From Mucilaginibacter sp. SJ (GTDB taxonomy: Bacteria > Bacteroidota > Bacteroidia > Sphingobacteriales > Sphingobacteriaceae), in the NCBI RefSeq assembly GCF_028993635.1, contig NZ_CP118631.1, positions 2,666,001 to 2,730,000 on the forward strand: a stretch of DNA of 64,000 nt. Reading direction: 5' to 3'. This document shows, piece by piece, positions 1 through 8,141 of this stretch (its first letter is position 1; each line of letters starts with the position of its first letter). The translations under genes were made by a program, and so were the position numbers. Below the pieces are notes generated by a model. It was not told the origin of the DNA and searched no databases. It saw only the letters and a list, made by a program, of their open reading frames with translations.

Positions 1-297
1 CAGTACGAATCATTGAAGCAATACAATATGGCTGCCGATTTCAGGTTTGTGATCATGGAAAAATTCCTGTCGTACAATAACCTGTTCAATGTATCGGAAA
101 GCTTTATCCTCAACAGCTATTTTGCCATTAAAAAACTGGCCCAGTCGGAAGCTAAAGCTTTTGGACTTGATACCAGTGAAACACGAATTGAAAAGATCCC
201 GCTGGTGGTAAAACCGGTTAATAATATCCACATAAAAAGGGTTGACCCGGTTACGCATAAAGCGGTTGAAGGTATGGGTAAGAAAGTTTTTGCGTAG
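1..297 (+). CDS. kup: Kup potassium uptake protein, C-terminal end (partial)
   Basis: The reading frame is open from base 1 and stops with TAG at 295-297, so only the last 98 residues lie in the window. They form the cytoplasmic C-terminal part of a Kup (HAK/KUP) K+/H+ symporter. The segment aligns by eye with the end of the complete Kup gene at 51807-53756: both share a DFRFV block, a FGLD motif, an EK(I/V)PLV block and a final 'IxIxRV'. The transmembrane part is outside the window. The genome therefore carries at least two Kup paralogues about 51 kb apart, and the pairs of matching residues suggest old paralogues, not a recent copy. A good intrinsic terminator follows 36 nt after the stop. 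Confidence 0.88.
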   Translation, partial: QYESLKQYNMAADFRFVIMEKFLSYNNLFNVSESFILNSYFAIKKLAQSEAKAFGLDTSETRIEKIPLVVKPVNNIHIKRVDPVTHKAVEGMGKKVFA

Positions 298-332
298 CGC
301 TTTTGATTCACCCCCACGTCGCTATACTTATT

Positions 333-363
333 AGGGGCTGTCTCAAATAGACTGCCCCTTTTT
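333..363 (+). terminator. Intrinsic terminator after the partial kup gene
   Basis: The hairpin has arms AGGGGCtGTCT and AGACtGCCCCT around a CAAAT loop and is followed by TTTTT. It lies just behind the Kup stop codon and nothing else on the plus strand ends here. Confidence 0.8.
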
Positions 364-384
364 GCGCTCATTTTAAACGAGTGC
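364..384. repeat. Short dispersed palindromic repeat, copy 1
   Basis: This 21-nt near-palindrome (GCGCTCATT...GAGTGC) recurs in opposite orientation at 27860-27880 with 18 of 21 matches by eye. Both copies are intergenic and both lie near a second small palindrome built on GCGTTTTAAACGC-like sequence (412-428 here). Confidence 0.5.
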
Positions 385-538
385 TTATTGCGGCTGGGCA
401 ATTGTACTGCTTTTCGCGTTTTAAACGCCCCCTGTTAAACATTCGTTGCAAATGAGCGCGGGACGAATACTTCTAAAATGTCGCAATCATAACGGTATAA
501 TGTCGTGATCATGCCTTATTCTGCAGCCGCTGGGCCTG

Positions 539-546
539 TAACTTTG
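539..546 (+). promoter_or_regulatory. Bacteroidota -7 promoter element before the reductase gene
   Basis: TAACTTTG matches the Bacteroidota -7 consensus TAnnTTTG and lies 31 nt before the ATG at 577. I see no convincing -33 TTG, so this is a partial match. Confidence 0.4.
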
Positions 547-576
547 TAATATCAATTTACCCTAAAACGGATCGGC

Positions 577-1101
577 ATGAGAAAGTTAAAATTACAAATG
601 AACCTTGCACTCAACAATAAATGGGACAGCGGAATGTCTGATTTCAGTATCGACAATCTTAAGAATGTGGACTGTATTTTACATGGACGAAAAACAGGTG
701 AAGGTTTTATTCCCTATTGGACAGCAATAGCAAACAACCCCAATGACGCTGAATATAAGCTGGGAAGGCGTTTCGCGGATATTCCAAATGTTGTTTTTTC
801 AAACACCCTCAAAGTAAGCCCATGGGACAACACAACAATTATAAGCGGCGACATAAAAGCGGCGATAGAAGCATTGAAAAAGAAAAATGGTAAAGACATC
901 CTTGTTTATGGAGGAGATTCGTTTGTATCATCCTTAATTCAGCATGATTTGGTTGATGAGTTTTATTTGCTTGTAAACCCCGCTGAAATTGGTAACGGAC
1001 AACAAACCTTTAACCCTTTAAAAAATGATTTAGAGTTAAAATTGGTGAATTGTAAACCATTTGCCTGTGGTGCGGTTTTGCTTTCTTATACAAGGGCGTA
1101 A
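577..1101 (+). CDS. RibD C-terminal / dihydrofolate-reductase-like protein
   Basis: This is a 174-residue protein of the RibD_C/YwjB-YyaP group, cytoplasmic DHFR-fold reductases whose substrates are mostly unknown. Visible family marks are the N-terminal strand MRKLKLQM, the 'ILHGRKTGEGFIPYW' block at about residues 36-50, the 'KxxNGKDILVYGGDSF' dinucleotide-binding block at about 103-118, and 'LVDEFYLLVNPAEIGNG' near the end. Oddly, the segment that usually follows the first strand (a DGxxAGPxGEMDWM-like stretch) is missing: MRKLKLQM runs almost directly into a WD motif. The protein is about a dozen residues shorter than the usual 185-190. It may be inactive or a divergent subfamily. It is monocistronic with a TAACTTTG box upstream. 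Confidence 0.7.
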   Translation: MRKLKLQMNLALNNKWDSGMSDFSIDNLKNVDCILHGRKTGEGFIPYWTAIANNPNDAEYKLGRRFADIPNVVFSNTLKVSPWDNTTIISGDIKAAIEALKKKNGKDILVYGGDSFVSSLIQHDLVDEFYLLVNPAEIGNGQQTFNPLKNDLELKLVNCKPFACGAVLLSYTRA

Positions 1102-1112
1102 AAAGAGGCTCA

Positions 1113-1146
1113 CTCCTCCGCGCCCCATCTCAAGAGGAGATTTTTA
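1113..1146 (+). terminator. Possible terminator after the reductase gene
   Basis: CTCCTC and GAGGAG arms are followed by ATTTTTAAG. The loop is long (about 15 nt) and the sequence also resembles the CCCCTCTTGAGAGGGG-type palindromes found elsewhere in the window, so this could be a repeat remnant serving as a terminator. Confidence 0.4.
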
Positions 1147-1265
1147 AGTTTTTCTCCCCAATGGCGTCACGCTTACCATAATATCAGGGGGCGTGTATGC
1201 TCCTGTTAAAAAGTCATTCAAGCGTGGGCGCTTGAACCCGCGTTAATATTTTAAATTCCTCCCTA

Positions 1266-3183
1266 ATCGAGTAGGAAGTAAGGGAGTGAAATTCTCCCTT
1301 ACCGTCCGCTCACACCACCGTACGTACCGGTCTGGTATACGGCGGTTTGTCAGAATATAGATAACTGGTGTTTAGTTTTCCAAAAGTATCTGTTCTCGAA
1401 CCCTGTGTATCCTAAGTTATTAAAGTACAGATTGTTAAGCGTGGTTTGCAGTATGGGGCTGTGGGCTACCCGACAGTATCCCTTACTGCTATTTCCCCAC
1501 TCATAAGCTTTCCTTTTCTTAACGCCCAGCTTTATTAGCCGCTTCACCCTTGCTTTTGGTAGCTTCCATTGTTTCCATTGGCATATCCGTAAACGGGTTC
1601 GTACCAGTTCATCCAACATTCGCATCTGCGATTTTGCCGTGGCTATCCAAAAATAATTTATCCAGCCCATGATGACCGTCTCCAATTCTCTTATCTTTTC
1701 GGCTATTGGGTTCGGGTGCTTCCGCTCCGTATGCCGGCGAATCTTACCTTGAATCCGTTTTACCGTCAGATTCGATAGCCGTATCTCCCATTTTCCTTTG
1801 CTGCGATAGAAAGAGAAGCCTAAAAGCGTGCTTTTCGCCGGGGCGCTGACTTTCGTCTTTGTCCTGTTCACTTTTAGCTTAAGCTCCTTTTCTACGTACC
1901 GGATAATACTGCCTTCTACCCTATGAGCTGATTTCCAGTTCTTAAGGTAGATGCTGCAATCGTCGGCGTACCTCACAAAGCTGTGCCCGCGCCGTATAAG
2001 TTCTCTGTCCAGTTCATCTAACATAATGTTGGAAAGTAGAGGGCTAAGCGGTGAACCCTGTGGGGTGCCTTCCAATCGGACGCTTGAAACCCCGCCTTCC
2101 ATAATACCGCTGCGCAGATAGCTGCCGATCAACGCAAGGATGCGTTTATCTTTTACCTTTCTTGATAGCGATCCCATGAGTTTGTCGTGGTTGACACGGT
2201 CGAAGAACTTTTCCAAGTCCAACTCTACTATCCTTGTTTTACCTTCATTGAGGTACTCCTGGGCCTGCATGACCGCCTGACGGGCGTTCTTGCCTGGCCT
2301 GAAACCGTAACTTGTTTTGGAAAACTCCGGTTCGTATTGCGGACTTAGCCATTGACTGATGGCTTGTTGAAGGAGCCTGTCGATTACGGTTGGTATGCCT
2401 AACATCCGGCGACCGCCTGTGGGCTTGGGGATTTCTACTTTCCGTACCGGGCTTGGTTGATAACTGCCCTCTAAAATACTTGTTTTGAGCGGACGCCAGT
2501 GCTCGTTCAGGTAGTCGCGAAGTTCATCGGTCTGCATACCGTCAACCCCACCAGCGCCTTTATTGCTCATTACCTGTTTCAGCGCTTTGCTGATGTTCCT
2601 GTAATCAAGTATTTCTTCGAGCATACTTCTTTTAAAAAAAAACATTTGTTTCCGGCTTACAGCCGCCTTGTTCGCATGTCGCACCTCAACTCCTCCTGCA
2701 CTTTACTTTCGGCTTCCGGCCTATCCTCCTGCAGGCAGTTCGCTTATGGGGTTCCGTTGTTAGCGGTGACGACACAGAGCCATCAGCGTCTTGGCCAATT
2801 CTAACATGCAGTCCTTCATCCTTTTGTGAGACCTCTCCGCTTTGCGGAGCTCGTTTCGGAACTAATATGACGTTTGCTGACTTCTGCGCTTTACGAACTC
2901 GTCGTTACGCAGACCTCCCAGGGTAAGTGTGTCCGCTTTCCGTTCATGTAGCCTCTGCATTTACGTTATAGTATCCTGTACAGTGTCGGGCTTTTGCTTC
3001 TTTTGCAGCATCACCCATACTATCCCGCCTGATATGCAGTTTCTGTTCGTAGGCTCGAACTTTTGCCGCTGGCTTCCTTCAGATTTGTGTTCACACACTT
3101 TCTCCTTGCCTTAAGCTAAGACTTCCCACTGTAATGCGTCTTCGGGACTTGCACCCTATAGATGACACACGTGCCTGGCACAC
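1266..3183 (-). mobile_element. Group IIC intron, apparently full length
   Basis: Read on the minus strand, the element begins with GTGTGCC at 3183, matching the GUGYG 5' consensus. A GGGTGCAAGTCCC block typical of domain I follows about 25 nt later. Domain V lies at about 1312-1346 (CCGCCGTATAC ... GTACGTACGGTGG), and domain VI at about 1277-1303 is a GTAAGGGAG/CTCCCTTAC hairpin. The element ends CCTACTCGAT at about 1266. Start, domain V and end resemble, from memory, the Oceanobacillus iheyensis group IIC intron. The maturase ORF is complete and lacks an HNH domain, as in group IIC. The 5' exon is the amtB terminator, the classic IIC target. The exact 3' nucleotide could be off by one. Confidence 0.9.
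1350..2684 (-). CDS. ltrA: Group II intron reverse transcriptase/maturase
   Basis: This 444-residue protein drives splicing and retrohoming of the intron that encodes it. The RT fingers/palm span about residues 22-280, with the RT blocks GIPTVIDRLLQQA (96-108), YGFRPGKNA (126-134), VELDLEKFFDRVNHD (153-167), TPQGSPLSPLL (207-217) and the catalytic RYADD (238-242). The thumb/domain X includes GWINYF at 340-345. The C-terminal WKQWK and KGYCRVAHSPIL stretches are typical of the IIC lineage. No H-N-H endonuclease domain follows, so target cleavage would rely on other mechanisms. The GTG start at 2684 is preceded by GGAGGAG; an internal ATG at residue 21 is an alternative. No frameshift or stop is seen, so it may be active. 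Confidence 0.93.
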   Translation of the reverse strand: MRHANKAAVSRKQMFFFKRSMLEEILDYRNISKALKQVMSNKGAGGVDGMQTDELRDYLNEHWRPLKTSILEGSYQPSPVRKVEIPKPTGGRRMLGIPTVIDRLLQQAISQWLSPQYEPEFSKTSYGFRPGKNARQAVMQAQEYLNEGKTRIVELDLEKFFDRVNHDKLMGSLSRKVKDKRILALIGSYLRSGIMEGGVSSVRLEGTPQGSPLSPLLSNIMLDELDRELIRRGHSFVRYADDCSIYLKNWKSAHRVEGSIIRYVEKELKLKVNRTKTKVSAPAKSTLLGFSFYRSKGKWEIRLSNLTVKRIQGKIRRHTERKHPNPIAEKIRELETVIMGWINYFWIATAKSQMRMLDELVRTRLRICQWKQWKLPKARVKRLIKLGVKKRKAYEWGNSSKGYCRVAHSPILQTTLNNLYFNNLGYTGFENRYFWKTKHQLSIF

Positions 3184-3211
3184 AAACAAAAAACCCGGCC
3201 TTGCGGCCGGG
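3184..3211 (-). terminator. amtB intrinsic terminator, also the intron's 5' exon
   Basis: On the minus strand CCCGGCC-GCAA-GGCCGGG forms a perfect 7-bp stem with a GCAA tetraloop, followed by TTTTTTGTTT. It lies 40 nt behind the amtB stop. The group IIC intron starts immediately after the U-tract, 10 nt from the stem. Confidence 0.92.
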
Positions 3212-3250
3212 AGTTTCATTAGATTTATTGGATTGGTTGGAAATACTTGA

Positions 3251-4558
3251 TTATAATTTTTCGCCGTGCTGGCTGAGGTCAAGGCCTTGTTCTTCTTCTT
3301 CGGCAGAAACTCTTAACGGCGAGATCATGTCGGTGATCTTTAACAATAATAATGAACCAAAGAATGCGAATATCGATACGCACACCAATGCTACCAACTG
3401 TACAAGGAACAGGTGCGTCTCGCCAAAAAACAAACCGTTGCCTGTTGTATTATTAGCATTTACATGCTGACTGGCAAATACACCGGTTAACAGCATCCCC
3501 ACCATACCACCAACGCCATGACAAGGGAATACATCAAGCGTATCATCAATAGAAGTACGGGTACGCCATTCCACAACCAGGTTACTCACCACGGCCGATA
3601 TGATACCGATAGCCAGCGAGTGCGGTACAGATACAAAGCCGGCCGCTGGTGTAATAGCCACCAAACCTACAACAGCGCCAATACAGGTACCCATTGCAGA
3701 TGGTTTGCGGCCGAGCAGCATGTCAAAAAAGATCCAGGTAACACCTGCAGCTGCCGAAGCAGTGGTACTGGTTGCCAAAGCGGTAACGGCCAACGCGTTA
3801 GCCCCAAAAGCCGAACCTGCATTGAAACCAAACCAGCCAAACCACAACAAGCCCGTACCTATCATTACATAGGTAATCCGGGCGGGGGAATGATTAGCCT
3901 CGTTACGACGTTTTAAATATAAGGCCGATGCCAGGGCAGCCCATCCGGCCGACATGTGTACTACCGTACCGCCTGCAAAGTCAAGCACACCAAATTTGGC
4001 TAATATGCCATCCGGGTGCCAGGTGCAATGCGCCAGCGGCGAGAATATGAAAATAGAAAACAGTACCAGGAAAATAATATATGAGTTAAAACGGATCCGC
4101 TCGGCAAATGCACCGGTGATAAGCGCCGGGGTAATAATGGCGAATTTTAACTGGTACATGGCAAAAAGCAGTAAAGGAATAGTTGGCGCGGCTTTCCAGG
4201 TGGCGTTACCCAACATGCCCTTCATCATGAAATAAGTTCCCGGGTTACCGATCAGGCCATAAAAGCTATCGCCAAAGGCCAGGCTGAAACCAAAGATCCC
4301 CCACATTACCGTAATGATCACCATACAAATAATACTTTGCAGCATGGTGGAGATCACATTCTTCTTATTAACCATCCCTCCGTAAAAAAACGCGAGACCG
4401 GGTGTCATGATCAAAACCAGCGCCGTCGACATCAGCATCCAGGCGATATCACCCGTATTAAAATTCGGATGACCGGAGTCCTTAAAATCAACCGACGGAA
4501 AAATGAAAGTAAGTGAAAGTATAATTAAGATCAGGAAAAAAGGGAAATACCTCTTCAT
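3251..4558 (-). CDS. amtB: Ammonium transporter AmtB/Amt family
   Basis: This 435-residue inner-membrane channel conducts NH3/NH4+. The N-terminal hydrophobic stretch (about 1-20) may be a signal peptide, followed by about 11 transmembrane helices. The Amt signature runs through 'GGTVVHMSAGW', with the first pore histidine at H201, and 'DVFPCHGVGG', with the second at H347; together they form the twin-His pore. The acidic C-terminal tail (SAEEEEQGLDL) is the usual cytosolic regulatory region. No glnK/glnB PII gene sits next to it, which is less common for amtB. It is monocistronic, with a TTTTG/TACCTTTC promoter upstream and the strong terminator downstream. Length and motifs are normal for the family. 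Confidence 0.95.
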   Translation of the reverse strand: MKRYFPFFLILIILSLTFIFPSVDFKDSGHPNFNTGDIAWMLMSTALVLIMTPGLAFFYGGMVNKKNVISTMLQSIICMVIITVMWGIFGFSLAFGDSFYGLIGNPGTYFMMKGMLGNATWKAAPTIPLLLFAMYQLKFAIITPALITGAFAERIRFNSYIIFLVLFSIFIFSPLAHCTWHPDGILAKFGVLDFAGGTVVHMSAGWAALASALYLKRRNEANHSPARITYVMIGTGLLWFGWFGFNAGSAFGANALAVTALATSTTASAAAGVTWIFFDMLLGRKPSAMGTCIGAVVGLVAITPAAGFVSVPHSLAIGIISAVVSNLVVEWRTRTSIDDTLDVFPCHGVGGMVGMLLTGVFASQHVNANNTTGNGLFFGETHLFLVQLVALVCVSIFAFFGSLLLLKITDMISPLRVSAEEEEQGLDLSQHGEKL

Positions 4559-4590
4559 GTATTCAGAAAAAATATGTTTTAAATCAGCAC

Positions 4591-4620
4591 GAAAGGTATG
4601 ATTTTTTCTAAAAACAAAAG
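4591..4620 (-). promoter_or_regulatory. Candidate promoter of amtB
   Basis: On the minus strand CTTTTG (4620-4615) and TACCTTTC (4598-4591) are spaced 16 nt apart, one mismatch from the Bacteroidota TTG / TAnnTTTG pattern. They lie 33 nt before the amtB ATG. Confidence 0.45.
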
Positions 4621-4653
4621 AAACTAATTAACTTTTGTTGAAAAAAACATCAA

Positions 4654-6147
4654 CTACAGATATTTCAGGATAGAATTAGGGAGAATACCTAATAAAACAA
4701 GCAGAAAACTTATAACAATAGCCAAAACAAGCAAATTATAAGATCTTTCACTGGCAACTTCGGCGTTTTCTATTCTTTTCAGAAATAAATACAAAGGAAT
4801 TTTAAGGTAATAAAATAACGATACTACCGTGGTTATGGCGCCCGTTATCATCAGCGACAACAGCCAGATACTGTGCGTTTGCTCATAAGCGCTATAAGCC
4901 GCCGAAAACACAAACAGTTTACCCGTAAACCCGGCAGTAACCGGGATGCCGGTTAAAGAAATGAGGATAATTACAAAACAAACCGACGCTACAGGGTATT
5001 TTAAGCCCAGCCCTTTGTAAGCTTCCACCTCTTCAGCGTTCACAATATTACTGAAGTACGATGCCAGTGCCAGCGCCCCAATATTGGCTAACGCGTAAAC
5101 GGCAAGGTAATAGGTTAATGATGATAAGCCCTGTAAATTGAACGTAACTACCGCCATTAAAGCAAAACCGGTATGGCCGATGCTTGAATAGGCCAGCATC
5201 CTCTTTACATTACTTTGCAAAACAGCCGCAAAATTCCCAGCCATCATGGTAATAATACCAATAGCCGATAAAACGATCCCAAAATCAATCCCTTTCCAAT
5301 CCGCCGAAAACAGGAACAAAGGCATCACATTTACCAGCAATGCAAAGGCAGCTATTTTAGGCACGGTTGACAGGTATGCAGTAACCGGCGTGGGCGCTCC
5401 CTGGTAAACATCGGGCACCCAAAAATGCATCGGCATAAATGATAATTTAAACCCTAAACCCATCATCACCAGCACCAAAGCAAATGAAACACTTACCGGG
5501 TTTACGTTGGGTAACTGTGCTACAATACCCGGCAGATCGAGCGAGCCGCTGAAGCCGTACAGTAAGGAGATTCCGTATAACATAACAGCCGATGATGCCG
5601 CGCCGAAAAGCACGTATTTTAAACCGGCTTCGGTACTTAAAGCAGTTTCAGACCGGTAAGCCACCATCAGGTATGACGCTATGGATACCATCTCGATGGC
5701 AAGATAAACAGAGAGCAGGTTAATAGCCATCGCCATTAAATGCAGGCCTAAAATGGATGCTATAGAAATGGTATATAGATCGGATAATCCTTTTGGATGG
5801 TTTTTCAGCTTGTCATCCCAGGTGAAATTTAATAACAGGATGAATGATAGCAGATCGATAATGATCTTGAAAAATACCGCCGACCTGCGCAGCAGTAACA
5901 TACTGCCGAAAATAACATGATCGCCGTCAAGGATCAGGGCTACCTGCTGCAGATCTTTAAACAACACCAACAGCAAGCCGGCGCAGGCTACTATTTTACA
6001 AAGCTTTACAGATCTGCGCCCAAATATCAGGTCGGTTATCAGCACTACCAAAAACAGCCCGGTTAAATAAATTTCGGGCATAAAATAGGGTATGCTGCCA
6101 AAAACATTGGTTAACTGAACTGATATATGGGGGAGCAGATCGTGCAT
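4654..6147 (-). CDS. nuoN: NADH-quinone oxidoreductase subunit N
   Basis: NuoN is one of the three antiporter-like subunits (with L and M) of the membrane arm of respiratory complex I, and it pumps protons. The 497-residue product has about 14 hydrophobic segments. It contains the conserved proton-antiporter core 'KMxxFKLSFMPMHFWVPDVYQGAPTPVTAY' region (about 235-260) and a buried lysine in 'STVPKIAAFA'. It is the last gene of the nuoHIJKLM-x-N block on the minus strand and follows the DUF4139 gene by only 7 nt, so both are probably co-transcribed. Downstream, about 95 nt separate it from amtB, and I see no clear terminator there. Confidence 0.93.
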   Translation of the reverse strand: MHDLLPHISVQLTNVFGSIPYFMPEIYLTGLFLVVLITDLIFGRRSVKLCKIVACAGLLLVLFKDLQQVALILDGDHVIFGSMLLLRRSAVFFKIIIDLLSFILLLNFTWDDKLKNHPKGLSDLYTISIASILGLHLMAMAINLLSVYLAIEMVSIASYLMVAYRSETALSTEAGLKYVLFGAASSAVMLYGISLLYGFSGSLDLPGIVAQLPNVNPVSVSFALVLVMMGLGFKLSFMPMHFWVPDVYQGAPTPVTAYLSTVPKIAAFALLVNVMPLFLFSADWKGIDFGIVLSAIGIITMMAGNFAAVLQSNVKRMLAYSSIGHTGFALMAVVTFNLQGLSSLTYYLAVYALANIGALALASYFSNIVNAEEVEAYKGLGLKYPVASVCFVIILISLTGIPVTAGFTGKLFVFSAAYSAYEQTHSIWLLSLMITGAITTVVSLFYYLKIPLYLFLKRIENAEVASERSYNLLVLAIVISFLLVLLGILPNSILKYL

Positions 6148-6154
6148 TTATATT

Positions 6155-8014
6155 TTATTGTACTATTACTGATTGATTTTTGGGGTATTTAACCTGATAT
6201 TTTAGTTTCACCTTCTTTTCATCGAGCGAATTTAACATGAAATTCCATGAAACCCTACCTGTTGTTGCATCAGGTTTTGCGCCAGATGTTTCCTGCGCCT
6301 CTACTTCGATATCTTTATTTTGTGAAACCGGCACCTGGTCTTCCACCAATAAATTAACCGACTGGCTTTTCCTGTTTTTCACGTCGATTAGCCAGTTACG
6401 GGTTTCCTTTTGGTTGGAACCTGATGACTGGCGCATAGCGAAACCTTTCTCCAATGTACGGGTAACTACAATGTTTTTATCCATACCTAACGATAGGTTC
6501 AGCGTATCCGTAGTAGCATCGGTATTAATCAGCGACTTGCCAATGTATGTTCCTTCAAAAAACAGGTTGGCCTCGCCCGAAAGAAAACTGTATTTATTCC
6601 AGTTGGTAAGCTGCGCGGTAAGGAATACATCGGTACTCAATTTTGGCGCCACGTAATATTGATAAGTAGCATCGATATTATATTGGCTAATTTCAACCGC
6701 ATATTGTTTGCCATCGCTTGGTACCGTATAAGGGTTGGCGATATTAAACTCGATATTGGTTTGGTTCTCTTCTTTTTTTACTTCGATAGGAACCGTGTTA
6801 ATTATATTTTTATCTTGTATTCTCGCAACAGCGCCGGTCAAATCCCTTTTATATTCCGTGCCATAACCTGCAACAACCACCTCGTTAAGCTGTCGTGAAG
6901 ACGGATTTAGCGCCACGTTGAGCATTGGCGCATTGGCCTGCCTTTCTAATGTTTCATATCCAATAAAACTGTAAGTAAGCACAGCATTGGCGTTAGGGAT
7001 CTGGATGCTGTAATTTCCACCGGCATCACTTACGGCCCCTATTGATGTACCTTTTACCCTGATGCTTACACCAGGTATTGAGCTGTTATCATCCTTACTC
7101 ACCACTCTACCCATTACTTTAGTTATTGGAACACCAGTACCTGAATAGTACATACCAAAGTTAAGATAGGTAGGCGTAAGCTCGGGCTTCGCCCCATTTA
7201 CGCTTGGGTTACCGGTTGATAAGGTAAGCTTAGCGCTTTTCCAGTCCTCACCAGTTTTCTGCGACACGTTGGCTTTGTAAACGATAGTTATTGGACTGTT
7301 AACATTTTTAGCACGGATATCGTAGGTAGGGAACCAGCTCGCGTTTCGCACCAGATAACTTAAAGTAAAATTTGCCTGCAAGGCTACTTTTGCCGATACA
7401 GTGACCAAAACATTACTGGTTGTTTTAACACCTGCTTTGTTAATCTCTGCAATTTGTTTGTTATAATCTTCCAGCTGGTCGTTAAACAAATCTATCTGAT
7501 CATTTACGGCTTGCTGATTCTTTTTGATCTCGTTTAAGCGAGCTGTCTGAAAGTCGAGTGTCTGTTTCAGCTTAACCGGATCCAGCGCAACATTAGTACC
7601 ATTGCTCACCGGGTTTTTAGCCAGTGTATTAGCTTCTTCCTGGTAAATAGAGAGCACGTTGTTTTGCAAGGCTATTTTGTTTCTTACCAGCTTTGCCTTC
7701 GCTTCAATAGCCTGTATATTTTTTTGCCTGATGTCATTATCGGCAAAATCAAGTTCGTGATTAACCGACAGAATGGTAAAATCGCCGCCTGCATTTACCT
7801 GGATGCTCTGCACATCAATTCCAGGCGACAGGTTTTCAAACACCAGCGTTGATGTGCCGGGGCTGATATTGACCAATGCGGTACGACTTACCTGTGCCCC
7901 ATTCAAAAACACAGTTACTTTCTGAACTTTGGAGGCTACTTTTTGGCCTTCATCGGCCCTGGTTGCTGCAGCAATAAAAAGCAATACTGCTGCGATAGAT
8001 AATTTTCTTAACAT
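6155..8014 (-). CDS. DUF4139 (MuiA-like) protein with inserted SusC-like module
   Basis: The start is placed at 8014 (ATG after GAAGGAATT) because the frame then opens with a signal peptide, MLRKLSIAAVLLFIAAATRA; an upstream start at 8134 would add 40 non-signal residues. The product has 619 residues. Order: signal peptide; DUF4140-type beta domain (about 30-90); coiled coil (about 95-195); first part of DUF4139 (about 205-285, with WFPTYDIRAK); a carboxypeptidase-regulatory-like domain (about 299-372: MGRVVSKDD, IPGVSIRVKGTS, YSFIGYET); a short SusC/TonB-plug-like motif (LNEVVVAGYGTEYKRDLTGA, about 376-395); then the rest of DUF4139 to the end. It is probably periplasmic or surface anchored. 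No function is established. Its place between nuoM and nuoN is unexpected. The middle module recalls SusC N-termini, but no TonB-dependent barrel follows. Confidence 0.8.
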   Translation of the reverse strand: MLRKLSIAAVLLFIAAATRADEGQKVASKVQKVTVFLNGAQVSRTALVNISPGTSTLVFENLSPGIDVQSIQVNAGGDFTILSVNHELDFADNDIRQKNIQAIEAKAKLVRNKIALQNNVLSIYQEEANTLAKNPVSNGTNVALDPVKLKQTLDFQTARLNEIKKNQQAVNDQIDLFNDQLEDYNKQIAEINKAGVKTTSNVLVTVSAKVALQANFTLSYLVRNASWFPTYDIRAKNVNSPITIVYKANVSQKTGEDWKSAKLTLSTGNPSVNGAKPELTPTYLNFGMYYSGTGVPITKVMGRVVSKDDNSSIPGVSIRVKGTSIGAVSDAGGNYSIQIPNANAVLTYSFIGYETLERQANAPMLNVALNPSSRQLNEVVVAGYGTEYKRDLTGAVARIQDKNIINTVPIEVKKEENQTNIEFNIANPYTVPSDGKQYAVEISQYNIDATYQYYVAPKLSTDVFLTAQLTNWNKYSFLSGEANLFFEGTYIGKSLINTDATTDTLNLSLGMDKNIVVTRTLEKGFAMRQSSGSNQKETRNWLIDVKNRKSQSVNLLVEDQVPVSQNKDIEVEAQETSGAKPDATTGRVSWNFMLNSLDEKKVKLKYQVKYPKNQSVIVQ

Positions 8015-8141
8015 AATTCCTTCGGTTAAATACATACCATCTGTTATTTCGCTTATGCCCGGGTTGCCGGGGGCAGCGTAAATAAAAGATGCAGGTGTAT
8101 GCACTTTTCCATAAATGAATTTATGTTGAAACACTATTTTT

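Noticed and set aside
2499..2804. Plus-strand ORF over the maturase start.
   Set aside because: Overlaps the maturase in antisense and matches no family.
3162..4235. Plus-strand ORFs opposite amtB.
   Set aside because: Shadows of amtB in other frames; they have no family, no initiation signal, and the minus-strand gene has all Amt motifs.
8015..8134. 40-residue N-terminal extension of the DUF4139 protein.
   Set aside because: It has no signal-peptide character, whereas the ATG at 8014 has a good ribosome-binding site and signal peptide.
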